Shown here one piece after another: positions 10,962-22,020 of a DNA stretch of 64,000 nt (position 1 is its first letter; each line of letters starts with the position of its first letter). Under the pieces are notes generated by a model. The model had not been told where the DNA came from. It did no database searches and saw only the letters and a program-made list of their open reading frames with translations. The translations under genes were made by a program, and so were the position numbers. This DNA comes from Dysidea avara (lineage: Eukaryota; Porifera; Demospongiae; Dictyoceratida; Dysideidae): assembly GCF_963678975.1 (NCBI RefSeq), contig NC_089274.1, positions 4,266,001 to 4,330,000 of the forward strand. Reading direction: 5' to 3'.

Positions 10962-12002
10962 ATGTAAGCTGTACCTTTTTTACTATAGTCGCGCTGGCCC
11001 ACGTTAACAGTGCATTAGCGCCGGCCCAAGCCAAATACTCCTCTCAATGCACCTGCAGAGTGTAAGTACCGCTGTATTGTGTATACAGGTAATAGTGGGC
11101 ATTATGCATTTGGCTTTTCTCACATCTGTATATGTTTAAGATCAGGCTTGTCCTAATGATGCTATAAGCATCTGTTTAGTATCATTTGTTAGAAAGCTTC
11201 CTGCACAACCCTGGCTGTTGCAGGGGAGATCCATTACTATCTGAGTCAAAGTCCAATGGCTCCCAGAAGATTTGTTCATCTTAGTCTAGGGTCTCGTTGT
11301 CTGGCTGTCCCATCCTAGGGGCTCTTCTGGAGCTGGCATGTGGCTTGAGCTTTTTCTGTCTTATGGCTTGGTGCTGACACCTGGCGAGAGCTCTGCTCTC
11401 TTTTGGCATTGCTCTCTGCCGTATGTGAGTAGTGTCCTCCAGAGAGACTCTGCTCTCCATTTGATGCTAAGGGTGGTTAGACTGGAGGGCTCTGTTCCTC
11501 CATGTGGTGACTCTATTCCAGATCTTCTGTACCTCACTGCATAAACCAGTGTGATTGCCATCATATCCTGGAGCAAGTAGTCGGGCCAAGCGACTGCAGC
11601 AGAGAAGTTACAGACGAGTCTTGGAAATGGTTCTGTTAATGATGTCAATGGCAGTGGTGCTTCTTTCGACTGCTTCAGTGTTGGCTTTGATTGGATGAAT
11701 TGCTCAAAGACAGAATTGCTTGGGCTACTCACAAAAAAGGCTAATTGGTGAAATCCTCTAAGAAACCTGCTAGCAGAAAGGCATTGCAAATCTTACCAAT
11801 CCATTCACTTCATAGGCATACCTAAAAGAATACGTTTGGTACAATGAACGGATAAATCCAGAAATATCATGTAGTGTCCATCTAGTTTCTAGAGTTTGTT
11901 CCATGCTCTACTAAACTATAGATGGACTTTACCGATGGGTAAGCTGCTTCCTTGTAGAATGGTTATTTTATGTTATGTGGGTATGGTCCATATTCAAAAC
12001 CA
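10962..12002. other. no supported gene; one 142-codon minus frame
   Basis: A minus-strand frame at 11361-11789 is open for 142 codons but has no recognised domain. An alternative frame on the same strand also reads long stretches (IDIINRTISKTRL, later HASSRRAPRMGQPD), which suggests a decayed coding element rather than a live gene. Confidence 0.4.
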
Positions 12003-12624
12003 TATGTGACCGGATCTGCGAAAACAGGACATAATCACACAAGCCTAAATTTACAGTATAAAGCATTGAATACATTGGGTGAAATACTGCGTATTATTGA
12101 AAAAATTCCGTAAATATTTTGAACGCCTCTTAGTGAAAGAAGGAACTAACAATAAAACCCTGGATCTCATCTTATTCGCCTGCTCAAGAGGAGTTGGAAA
12201 ATCTTTGTTTCGTTGCAGTAGACCCAAGGATACGTGGGTTATGAGCGTTTGTTTATGTCATGTCGAAGCGATCGTGCGCGATCAATTTTTTCATCACGAA
12301 TTTTGTCTTTGTATGCAGTGAGGAAGGGTGAGTAAAAGAAAACTTACCCAGCAATTGATTACCTTATTCATGGCGAACATGATGGTGAAAATTTGAGCTC
12401 CGTACCTCAATCTGTTGGTAAGTTACAACCGTTCTATAGTTGCTGTACAAATCGATTTTTCTGTTGTTTGCTACTTTGTAGGGCTGTAACTCCCTAAAGT
12501 TATTGGCATATGAAGCTGAAACTTTGCCAGTGGGTGCACTTGGCTAAGTAGATTATACATATTTAATAAACAGGAATTAGAAAAATATGCAATTATGTCC
12601 TGTTTTTGCAGATCCGGTCACATA
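12003..12624. mobile_element. MITE, TIR family TATGTGACCG (copy 2)
   Basis: Inverted ends TATGTGACCGGATCTGCGAAAA match those of the 1154-1798 element in their first bases. The interior matches it in reverse orientation: 'cgcctgctca' and 'aaaatctttgtttcg' occur in both. A plus-strand 80-codon frame (12079-12321) parallels the minus-strand frame of copy 1, sharing the run KSLFR. The flanks no longer show a clear TA pair. Confidence 0.8.
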
Positions 12625-12829
12625 TTTGGTCTTCATACTGCTGCAGTAGTGCCACAAAAAATAGCTTGCAACAACCCGTCACCATCGTAACCCACTCAAG
12701 CCACGTCTTCAAACTATTTTTATGCACTTGTTCTTCACACTGCTGTGATGTCATAGGGCCTGGCAACGACTTCTCAATTTCCTTGTCAACATTCTAACTC
12801 TTTCCCACATCTATATAACTTTACGAAGC

Positions 12830-13330
12830 AGTGATAATTTTGGTAAGGAAGTACGCAAAACCTTTACGTACCTTATAAAATGATCCATATCTTGATGGTG
12901 GTTGCTCCTATCACCTTGCAATAAGTTCCGTTTGCTTTGCCATTAAATTTTCTCTCAGGCCATATATGACTCATGTGAGTAAACCCACAATTGAAATTAA
13001 ACAGATGGCAAGAATTTTGAAACATGGAGATGCTGTTATTCATCGTTTCATAACAAGTAAGCCACTGTTGTTACAGTGTTCATTTAACCTTCTCCAAGTA
13101 GCCAAGTGAACAGACTTTCGATCAATGAGTAGTTTTTAGTATATAAGAATTAAGTTGTCCCACTAATGTCACTGTGTGTGCCCATATTGTGTAAACACTC
13201 ATTCTCCAAAAGTTCTTTGCGGGTTTAAGGGTTAAAGCATCATAACCTGTATACCCATATAAAAAGCCCCAGTTGGTTAGAGACCACACCCTGGGATCTT
13301 TGTGCTTCTTGGTTTTAAAGGTCCACTGAA
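12830..13330. repeat. dispersed repeat, inverted partner at 16255-16700
   Basis: Text such as 'taagccactgttgttacagtgttcatttaacct' (shortened here) near 13060-13095 recurs in reverse complement near 16420-16460. 'cccatattgtgtaaacactc' near 13180 pairs with 16310-16330. A third related piece lies near 17190-17260. The two main copies are about 3 kb apart in opposite orientation and bracket the start of the HSP10 gene. No product is recognised. Confidence 0.7.
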
Positions 13331-13788
13331 ATGGAAAATTCACTTGCCATTTTATTGAATAAATAGGTTGTTTGTATCATGCAATGCACAAAAACACCTT
13401 TTTATTAGGGCTGATGGTTTTTAGTATTCGAGTACTCTCTAGAGTTAACAATCGAGTACACACGAATACTAGCTACTTGTAGTCATACCCATTTGACGTG
13501 TTTTGTACCAACCTTTTTAAAAGCTTTTCAAGTTACAACAATGATACACACACTGTATTAAAGTACTGATGATAGTGTCCCTGACCAAATATTATGCCAT
13601 TCACACTCTACAGCCTTCATTGTGTCACTTCCTGATGACAATACATCATGTGAGCTGGGTCATGTGATCTTAACGAGTATTCGAGTACCAAATCCTTAAC
13701 AAGTACTCACCAAGTATTAGCATTAGTTTCAGCCCCATTTTTAATAATTCAATTATGTTGTACCGAGATATTAAGCCACAAAGTCTAG

Positions 13789-13826
13789 TTACGTCATGTT
13801 GTGACGTAGGACAAAGAACCGGAAGT
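13789..13826 (+). promoter_or_regulatory. CRE-like and ETS-like sites, probable HSP10 promoter
   Basis: TTACGTCA (13789-13796), TGACGTAG (13802-13809) and ACCGGAAGT (13818-13826) are clustered just upstream of the first ATG (13848). ETS (CCGGAAGT) plus CREB/ATF sites are typical of promoters of nuclear genes for mitochondrial proteins. There is no TATA box nearby. Assignment to HSP10 is inferred from position and strand. Confidence 0.6.
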
Positions 13827-13847
13827 ACTGTTAATACACACTTTACA

Positions 13848-13942
13848 ATGGGAAAGGTAGTGAAAGTCTATTGTGTAGGTGGCAATATCAAGCTCTCTTT
13901 TTCAACTTCATAGTGTTACTTGAACGTTCTGCTGGAAAACAA
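13848..13942 (+). other. candidate HSP10 5' region, N-terminal exon unresolved
   Basis: ATGGGAAAG at 13848 is followed by a possible splice donor (GTAGTG). At 13913-13942, in another frame, the sequence translates as VLLERSAGKQ, close to the VLVERSAAET segment expected just before the first certain exon. It is out of frame with the ATG and lacks a good donor before its stop. Either the exon structure is unusual, the base calls contain an error, or the match is chance. Confidence 0.3.
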
Positions 13943-14805
13943 TAGTGGAGTTGTTCTGTAGTTGCCTGTAGCTCAGCCTGTAGCTAGTGCTTTGCACTAT
14001 CAAAGCTCACTGGCTTCATTATGCTTTACTGAAGTAAGATTAGTTCAGTTTGTTTACGAAACTGGATTAGCAGTACCATGAAACAAATGGTATCCATATT
14101 ACACTTTTCTAGTCGCCTCTCCACCCGGTAGGGATAACATCTCGTACAAATTTTGCCAGTGGTACCATCGCAATTGTTTTTCCTTGCGTTTTCTCTACCT
14201 CCATCTGCTGTATTGGACCCTTGAAATACTCAAAACATCCAAGAAATAAAGTTAGACATGCTTTGACCATTGTAGTGATGATTTACAGTCCCTTTAACAG
14301 GCGTTCTTAAGTGTTCTTCACCACAAGACCAGCATAAATTCACTTTTATAGGACTGTAACTGGCTGCAGTACAAGTTCTTACCATGCTTCAAGTTGTTAT
14401 GGTAGATATGACATGAAACTAAATTGAATCTAGCTGTACATGGACACTTCTGTAGCATAATGACACCTCATGTGTACTAAAGCTTCTTTGTCTGATGCGC
14501 TATGACGTAACATAGTTGACTAACCACAATACACTATAATGTGTTATATCTGCTAAACAAAACAAAATCTGACTTAATCACATGCACCAACCTATCCCAC
14601 TAATAGCAAGGATTGATAATAGCCAAAATGTATTTTACAATTTCATTGGACCTTTAACATCCATGAAGATCCTATGTCTCTAACCTACACATCTGAGAAT
14701 TCCTTCTTTGCCGTCATTAGGCCTGCGTATATCTTTCTTTACACGTAAGATAATACCGTTTATCATTATAGCATTTCCCATGAAGTAATTTTGTTTGTGG
14801 TATAG

Positions 14806-17800
14806 GTATCGAAGGGAGGAATTATGATCCCTGAGAAGGCACAACAGAAAGTGAATGAAGCTGTAGTGGTTGCAGTGGGACCAGGAGCTAAGAATAAGGT
14901 AGATTAAATTACGTAGTAATTTTGTTTGATGTGTGTATGCACACTTGTGCGTTATACAAGTACAAGGAAAATGAGGAATTTAAAGTTTGACATAAAAGGT
15001 AGTGAAACAAGGGAAGTTGCTTACACCTGGGGCAGCAGTAAATCCAGAATAATGGAACAGCGGATTAACGGAATAATTGAAAATTAGATTCTAACTTATT
15101 TATGCTCTCTATAGCGTTTTACACTCCTCACTTCATAGCAACTCTGCTGATGACACAATCGTGATAACAGAAGTAACACAACGGAGCAATCGTTAAATAG
15201 ACTGCATACAAAACTACCAACTTTAGGAACAAACTAACTAAGCTAAACTACTTTCTAATACACTTCAATGCACAATCACTACAAAATTGAAAGTCCTTTC
15301 TGCTATACCAGCTGTCGCACATGAGTAACTGCCCAAATTTATTAGTGACGATACACACCCCAAGAAATCTACCCTGGAGTAATTTACTTTAGCTAACCTT
15401 TGTTCACCAAATGTGTTTAAAATAAAATTTTAAAGTCAAACACTACTTTAAACTCCCGTTGCTTTGTACAGCATGCCTCTAATAAATTTGGGCAGTCACT
15501 CATGTGAACAGCTAGTACATAGCAAGTATAACAGAAAGTACTTATAGTTTTGTAGCGATTGTGTATTGAAGTGTATTAGTTAGCTTAGTTAGTTAGTTTG
15601 TTCTAGAGTGGATAGTTTTGTTTACATTCTATTTAATGAATGCCCTAAGGATCTCCTCTAGTGTTCTGCTATTACGATAGTGTTCTTGGCAGAGTTCCTA
15701 TAAGATGAGGAGTGTATAAACACTATAGAAAGCATAAATAATAGTATAATATTTAGAATCTAATTTTCGATTATTCCGTTATTTCACTGTTCCGTTAATC
15801 CGTATTCCAGGTTTTACTGCTTCCCCTATACCTGCAGATATACATACTAGTCCCTATCCTTCAGTCTATAGCCATGATTGAATTAGAGATTAAATGTCTA
15901 CTAGTATATCTTCAGATGTAGGTGACCTCCCTTGTTTTTTAATTTCCTTGTGCTTGTTTGTTGTTTGTTTACTTTTTTGTAACATAACTGTATCTGGTGC
16001 ACCCACGCATAAAGAAAGAATTGCACCAGACATACCATGAGAAATTAAGTTTTGCATCTGAACATGTACCCTATTTTCTACAGGGTGTACCGAACTCTCT
16101 ACAAAGTGACTTATAGTATAGATGAACGCTGTACAGATGATTGCACTGACTAGTAGCGTAGAACTCCATCACATATTTGCTACACATGTGGTTGGGCTTT
16201 ACAGTATAACTCAGTGGCAAGGCTTTTTAAAAGTTGATTCATCCACTTATATACTGGTTTCTGGATCATTCCTTTAACCTTTAAACCCGCAGAGAACTTT
16301 TCAGAAATGCGTGTTTACACAATATGGGCACGCATGGCGACACTAGGTGGGGTAACTTAACTCTTACAGCCTACAAATACACATAGATTAAAAGTGTGTT
16401 TACTGGGCTACTTTGAGAAGGTTAAATGAACACTGTAACTACAGTGGCTTACTTGTTATGAAGCGGTGAACAGCGACGAGTTGCATCTCCGTGTTTCTAA
16501 ATTCTTGCCACGTGTTTAATTTCGATTGTGGAATTACTCTGGAAATGTCCTCTAGTAGTTCATATACCAGCAAAATCACTCCAGACATTCCCGAGATATG
16601 GCCCTTCAAAATTTCTTCATTTTTTGTTGTCTTTTCACACACTTACAATAAATTCCATAAAATGCTAATGTGTTATCCAATTACTTTGAAACTTGGCACA
16701 CGTAAGCAGGGTGCAAAGGCAAATCTTGGGAATACAATAAACAGTCAATGAGTTATTAATGATTATTATGAAAAATAACACCAATAATATATTGTTACAG
16801 CTACAAACCACTTATTGGAAGAAGCTGAGAATCGGTAAGTGGATAGGTTAACCATCAAACTTCAAACTTTTTGTGGTTTGGAATGAAGATAGAGCATGAA
16901 AACTAATAGTGACACGATCAAGTGTTGACAATAAAAAGCGATTGCTTGCCATGCCCACTAGGAAAACTGTTTAACCCTTAAACCAGAATACTGGATTTAA
17001 ACTTTTTAAATATGCATGCTTTACACAAAGCGCTGTAACTTTCAAAGCATCCATCCTATGGCTATGCAATTTACGTCATTCTACTTGTGATATAACAAGG
17101 ATTAAAATGGTACCTAGGGTTTTACCCTAACACTAAATGGTGAGGCCAAAACTAGCCATGAAAATAACTTTTCGGCAAGGAAACACGCAAACCCATTATG
17201 TACCTTTATAAAAAGGTCGATAACTCGATGGTAGTTGATCCTATCGCCTTGCAACAACTTCCATTCAGTTCATCGTGAAATTTTGCCTCACGTTAGAGAA
17301 AATCATCCTGTTTCATAAAAGCAACATGGAGCTACCTACATATGCGTGAAAATCGCTCTTCCTATCAATAACACTGGTATGACGCACTGACTTCATGGGC
17401 CACATGATACACTACCGTGTGTCTTGATTCTGTGCAAAGTTGTGCTTTACTTGCCTGTTGTATCTTACTGTATTAGCAGGGATTTTTTTAGAGGGGGCAA
17501 AGGGGGCATTTCCCCTCCCCCTGAATTATGCTTCAGCTGGTTCAATGATAAAATTAATTTTAAGAATGATAAATTTTATGATAAAAAAATTTTAGGTGAC
17601 TTAAGTTCTGCCCCCCACCCTCAAATTTTGAAAAGCTCGAATTACCCCTCCTGAATTTATTTTCTAGAAAAATCCCTGGTACTAGGGATAATGGAGATTT
17701 GGGTTTTTCTGGTTAAAAATATCACCCAAAAACCAGCTTCGCAATGCCATCCTAGCATCTTGGCAGTATTGGTTAGATATAACCAAGCTCAAAAGTGCCT

Positions 17801-18721
17801 TCAGTGCTACCCTAAATGCTTCCAATAGATTGTTATGAATTTTTTTTACAAAAAAAATTATTCAATGGAATTTTTCTACTGACTAACTGCCTGCCACCTC
17901 TGCCTGATGGCCTTCGGACAAGTGTGTAACTTTATAACATCTAAGGCTACGTGCATGATTTTTCACTGTTCGATGTTGCTTTAGCTCAACAGGCGCCTTT
18001 TGGCATACCGCATGCATCATGGAGTTATACCTTTATCCTCATGTCTTTTTGCTGACAGCCCAGGGTGTCGATTTGCGGTAGTGCGATGGCTTACCTACAT
18101 TTGTAAACAATTATCCATAATTTCTGTGGTGACTGGATTGATTGCAAAGGCGCTTCTCCTACTCATTCTTCATTTGTAGTTACTAGGGATAATAAATGAA
18201 AATCCGTTCCTCCCGGAGGAGACTGAGTGTGGCGCTCGACTAGACATTGGGTGGCCTGCAGTTCGAATCCTGGGGTAGGAGGGATTTTTTTCCTTTCTTT
18301 GGCCCTTTTCTGTTTCACCTTATTGTTAGCTAGGTTAAGTAATCATTTAAAGTCTCCAGTTCTTGTTAGGTTAGGTAATCCAAAGGCCGCAGCACATGTT
18401 GCTGTCAGACCTTCAGTGCTGGTCACTGTAAAGTACTGCTACTAATAATAATAATAATAAATTTTGAATCTGATTTTTTCACCTCCATATTGTATAGACT
18501 AATTTTAATTTTGTATTCTTGTAGGAGACAGGCAATGTAGATCCAGTCAGTGTTGGTGTAGGTGATAAAGTGTTGGTGCCAGAATATGGCGGGACAAAGT
18601 TGTCTTTGAATGATAAAGTGAGTTTATTATTAGGAGAGTATTAGTATAACCTTTTATCCTCTCTCCACAGGATTATGTGCTATTCAGGGATGGAGATCTA
18701 CTAGGAGTGTTTGATCAGTAG
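14806..18721 (+). CDS. mitochondrial 10-kDa chaperonin HSP10 (three 3' exons)
   Basis: HSP10 forms the seven-subunit lid of the HSP60 folding chamber in the mitochondrial matrix. Three exons are clear: 14806-14898 (KGGIMIPEKAQQKVNEAVVV, then VGPGAKNK), 18525-18617 (ETGNVDPVSVGVGDKVLVPE, then YGGTKL) and 18671-18721 (DYVLFRDGDLLG, stop TAG). All have AG acceptors; the first two have GT donors and each is a whole number of codons (31, 31, 16 plus stop). They cover the mobile-loop end, the barrel and the C-terminus. The first ~25 residues (KFLPLFDRVLV in typical HSP10) were not located. The 3.6 kb intron between the first two exons holds a foldback, a MITE and a SINE. No HSP60 gene is seen head-to-head. 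Confidence 0.93.
15029..15826. mobile_element. ~800 bp foldback (palindromic) element in HSP10 intron
   Basis: The left half (from ggggcagcagtaaatccag) matches the reverse complement of the right half (to ggttttactgcttcccc) across nearly its whole length. Landmarks are 'ggattaacgga', 'aaaattagattctaa', 'actcctcact/atcttata' and 'aaatttattag' at the inner side. Arms are close to 400 bp with small gaps, meeting near 15430. It has no coding capacity. Such structures fit a foldback transposon or two head-to-head element ends. Confidence 0.85.
15827..17477. other. HSP10 intron sequence with dispersed repeat
   Basis: No exon is seen. It includes the inverted partner (16255-16700) of the 12830-13330 repeat, and a related piece near 17190-17260 beginning 'cgcaaacccattatgtacc'. 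The rest is unassigned intronic sequence. Confidence 0.5.
17478..17676. mobile_element. short MITE, TIR AGGGATTTTTYTAGA
   Basis: The ends AGGGATTTTTTTAGA and TCTAGAAAAATCCCT are inverted repeats enclosing about 170 bp with C-rich and G-rich subterminal runs. No coding capacity. It lies in the long HSP10 intron. Confidence 0.7.
18211..18461 (+). repeat. tRNA-derived SINE with (TAA)n tail
   Basis: The head has a B-box-like GTTCGAATCC at 18261-18270 and an A-box-like TGTGGCGCTCGACTAGA about 30 bases upstream, the split promoter of RNA polymerase III tRNA genes. The tail ends in TAATAATAATAATAATAA. It is inserted in the HSP10 intron about 60 bp before the second certain exon. The head is too diverged to be called a working tRNA. 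Confidence 0.75.
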
Positions 18722-19216
18722 TTTGACAACTGTTGATTTGTATTGCTTCTTTGTAGGATATTTCATTATATTTAATACATTGTGCTGCAACTGTGATTTG
18801 TGAATACATATAGGCTGATTCATAACAACATAACATTCATTTGGCAGTTGCAATAAGTATACCAAATGGTATGTGTGAATGATGGCAACATGGGTTGGAG
18901 TTTTGTCAAGTGTGCATATTTATTCTTAAATACTTAATTGTCTAGAGTTCAATGTGTACAAAAATCTTCCAAGTCATTGCTCAAGTCCATACTTTGTTTG
19001 CTGCCAACTACTGAAAATGCTATATGGCTTTGTAAAGAGTGCAACTAGAGACCAACCTTTGTATGTGTCTAATGGGCATAATTGTACTTGTTTGTGGGAT
19101 GAATTATGTAAACCTAAAAACACTGAATTGTTGAAGGTTAACAGGAATAACTTCACACGCAACAACCTCTTTGATGGAAAGGGAGTCCATAAATAGAGGG
19201 GAACAACACGCAACAT
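18722..19216. other. HSP10 3' flank, no gene seen
   Basis: It contains the probable 3' untranslated region and a mostly open but unrecognised stretch (18954-19196). No domain is seen. Confidence 0.4.
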
Positions 19217-19448
19217 CAGGGCTGCCCACGGGGGGGGAGGGACTGGAGCATGGCCTCCTGATTACCTGGTAAAAGGTCAAGATACTCTAATAGAGCAGTC
19301 ACAATATTCTGCAGGGTAGCAGGCTTATAAATAAGGAGATATAGTTGGTGAGGGGCAGCTATTGTCAATGTAAGCACACAATGACCTTTTTTTTATCTGA
19401 CTTATAGCTAGGCTGAGAGTGGAGCCCTTCTTGCCCTGGGTGGCCCTG
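19217..19448. mobile_element. short MITE, TIR CAGGGCTGCCCACGGG
   Basis: The ends CAGGGCTGCCCACGGG and CCCTGGGTGGCCCTG are near inverted repeats. The interior (19278-19311) holds GATACTCTAATAGAGCAGTC followed by acaatattctgcagg, the same motif that occurs in the 8841, 40166 and 46757 elements. No clear target duplication remains. Confidence 0.65.
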
Positions 19449-20597
19449 GGTAGGTATAGTAATTAGCTACAACAATAACACCACTGGTCGCTCTTCCAAT
19501 ACCAATTTCTAATATCCAATTTCTTTAGCCTGATTCCTAAAGTCATATTTTTTTGATCTTACATCAGTTGCCTCTTCTTGTCCAGCCATCAGTTTCCTTG
19601 ACATGTAGTAGACATCTGTTTGTAGTAACCCTTTTAAGTTAGGATGTGTATCAACTTCACACTAGAAATCATACTATGGTATATGGGACAAGTAAAGCAT
19701 CCTGGTAGTTCTAACTACCTCCATGTGGAGTGCCGGAATAAGAACCCTTAACGTGACATCAGTATACGGGTGGAAAGCAAGACTAGTTATAAATGGTTTG
19801 TCCAGCCAAGCAGTATACCTGGTACGAAGGCCTGCAGCTAGTGAAGTTATCAATGTGGTGAGGGGGCTTACATTCTTGATCCAGTGAGGAATACTGATCT
19901 GCATCATCCAGTGGGTATCTTCACTTCAATATTAATATTATATGATCAATGATGTGTATTAAGTATGGGAACATTAGACATCATGTAGGACCACCAGTTA
20001 CAATTAAGTTCTGCCAAAATACTATTTTATGTAGTTCTGTTCACTACAAGAAAGTAGTGAATGTCAGTGAGTAGCTATAGGGTTTCCACTCAGAATAGAA
20101 AGGTTTTCACACAGATCGACCTTTAAGATAAAGAAGCAAGTGAGTTGAATTGCTTTTATAGTGTTCAATATCGACAGTTTTAACACCCGTAAATATCCAA
20201 AAAGTGGCACACCAAAAATTATCATGGGATGTGCTCAAGCATGCTGTGATGCTACAAGATGTAGAAATTGCTATTAAGGTGAAATAGTTGTTATCTTGCA
20301 TCACCCTAAACTGGTTATACAATGACTTGAACATGACTAGCTATTGTGGATTTTTTGGTCATGTGCCACTTTTTGGATTTTAAAACTATACACTGATAAT
20401 GAACACTAATCATACTTGTTATTGTAAAGGTCATCAGTCCTATGTAAAATTTCATGAGCCAACAAAAAGAGGTACCTTTGTATTTTGATGGCAGGAATTA
20501 GTAGTAAAATTCACTACTTATCTTTTAGTGTGCATGCAGTACTGATGCATATTAATCAGATGACTTGGCCCCGGATCATCTAAATGGGATATATTAT
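19449..20597. other. unassigned intergenic sequence
   Basis: Several short frames on both strands (for example 19674-19907 minus) have no recognised domain. A short ATT microsatellite lies at its right edge. No gene is supported. Confidence 0.45.
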
Positions 20598-21455
20598 TAT
20601 TATTATTATTATTATTAATTGTATGGATATACACACAGTACAAACAATTATGTAGAGTTAGGCTGTAAGCTTTTGTTCATATCCATATGCTGAACTAGAC
20701 CAATAGTCATCTAACTCCGACTTGAAGGAAGCGATGGTATGAGCTGAGACTACTTCCTGAGGTAAACTATTCCAGCTGTTAATGATACGTTGGGTAAAAA
20801 AGTTAGATCGAGCATTCAGTCTGGTGTGAGATTTAAAAAGCTTCATGTGATGACCTCTAGTGTTGCTGACATCAGTTAAAGTAAAGAATTTTGTAGGGTC
20901 TATCTCATAATACCCATTCAGTATCTTGAAGACCTCAATGAGGTCACCACGCTGGCGTTGACAAAATAAAGTGTAAAAGTCTAAAGACTTTAACCTATGT
21001 TCATATGGCAAGTGTCCAAGGCCCCTAACCATCTTCGTAGCCCGCTTTTGGACTTTCTCCAATACGTCAATATCCTTAGCAAGACTGGGGCTCCATATAG
21101 ATGCACAGTATTCCAAGTGCGGCCTAACATATGTCTTATAAAGAAACACAAATAGGTCTTTTGAAATGTTGACAAATGTCCTTCTAATCATGGAGAGAAC
21201 TCTCATAGCAGATGCCACTGCCTTAGAGCAGTGCAGAGATGATTTAAGGTCACTGGTAATCCAGACCCCAAGATCTTTCTCTTGGTCAACTTCTGTCAGC
21301 TTAACATGTTCACCAGAATTGTCACACAGAACATATTCAACAACAATGTGAGAATACCCCACATGCATAACTTTACATTTCAGTAAGTTTAGTCTTAATA
21401 GCCATATATGACACCAGTTTTGAATACTGTCAAGGTCTGCCTGTAGCTTACACCT
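20598..21455 (-). mobile_element. 5'-truncated LINE (jockey/CR1-like RT 3' part)
   Basis: A minus-strand open frame runs from about 21455 to a stop at 20658. It reads LQADLDSIQNWCHIWLLRLN, KDLGVWITSDLKSSLHCSKA, LFVFLYKTYVRPHLEYC, then WSPSLAKDIDVLEKVQKRAT and NSWNSLPQEVV. This is the thumb and C-terminal region of non-LTR reverse transcriptases. The catalytic palm is absent because the element is 5'-truncated. On this strand the element ends in a run of TAA/ATA repeats (20598-20622), as for CR1/L2-type tails. The remaining frame is open, so the insertion may be young. Confidence 0.85.
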
Positions 21456-21938
21456 GAAATCTTAACCTAAAGATATTGGAACCTTATTAATATATAACTT
21501 TACATATAGCTACACACGCACAGGGATTCAGTGGTTTGGAACTGGTTACATTAATCCCTTGTTGAAAAAAAAATATTGGTTGCAATTATTATAATAAGCT
21601 AGCTAATTGTTGGGAAAAGCATGGATTGATACAACTTGATTCTTTGTGTCACTAATCCTGGTCAGTTAACTCAAACCATGTATTGCATGTAGCTATGGTA
21701 TTGCTAAACTGTGAGACTATATCTACCTGTTGACAGTGTTGAGTCCAAGCCGGCTACCTGGTAGCTACTTGAATAACTGCTGGTGTCAGCAAATCACTAC
21801 AAAAATGGGCCATAGTGTTTTGATTAGTTACCGGCAGAGGGAAAAAAGATTCTTGTGGGCAATTCAACACACACACGTAGACTCTAGCTACACAACTTCT
21901 ATGTTGGGTTCGGTATGGAACAGCTGTCAATAGTGGCT
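21456..21938. other. upstream region of the NLR gene
   Basis: AT-rich intergenic sequence with no recognised gene. An open stretch at 21730-21933 has no known domain. It probably contains the NLR promoter region. Confidence 0.4.
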
Positions 21939-21958
21939 CGTAAGCGCCGGCGCTTACG
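21939..21958. promoter_or_regulatory. perfect 20-bp palindrome upstream of the NLR start
   Basis: CGTAAGCGCCGGCGCTTACG is exactly self-complementary, with a GC-rich centre in AT-rich surroundings. It ends 62 bases before the NLR start codon. Position suggests a core-promoter or protein-binding site; no named factor is assigned. Confidence 0.5.
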
Positions 21959-22020
21959 TGCTAACTTACTAAGGCTTATGGTTGGAGGCGCGTATATCAA
22001 CGTTCTGAAAAAGTCGTGGC

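Noticed and set aside
14100-14260. Minus-strand frames with CDGTTGKICTRCYPYR or KTIAMVPLAKFVRDVIP
   Set aside because: Two overlapping frames both look partly protein-like, neither has a start, splice support or known family.
18211-18285. A tRNA gene
   Set aside because: A- and B-box-like words exist, but arms do not pair convincingly and the sequence continues into a SINE body with a TAA tail.
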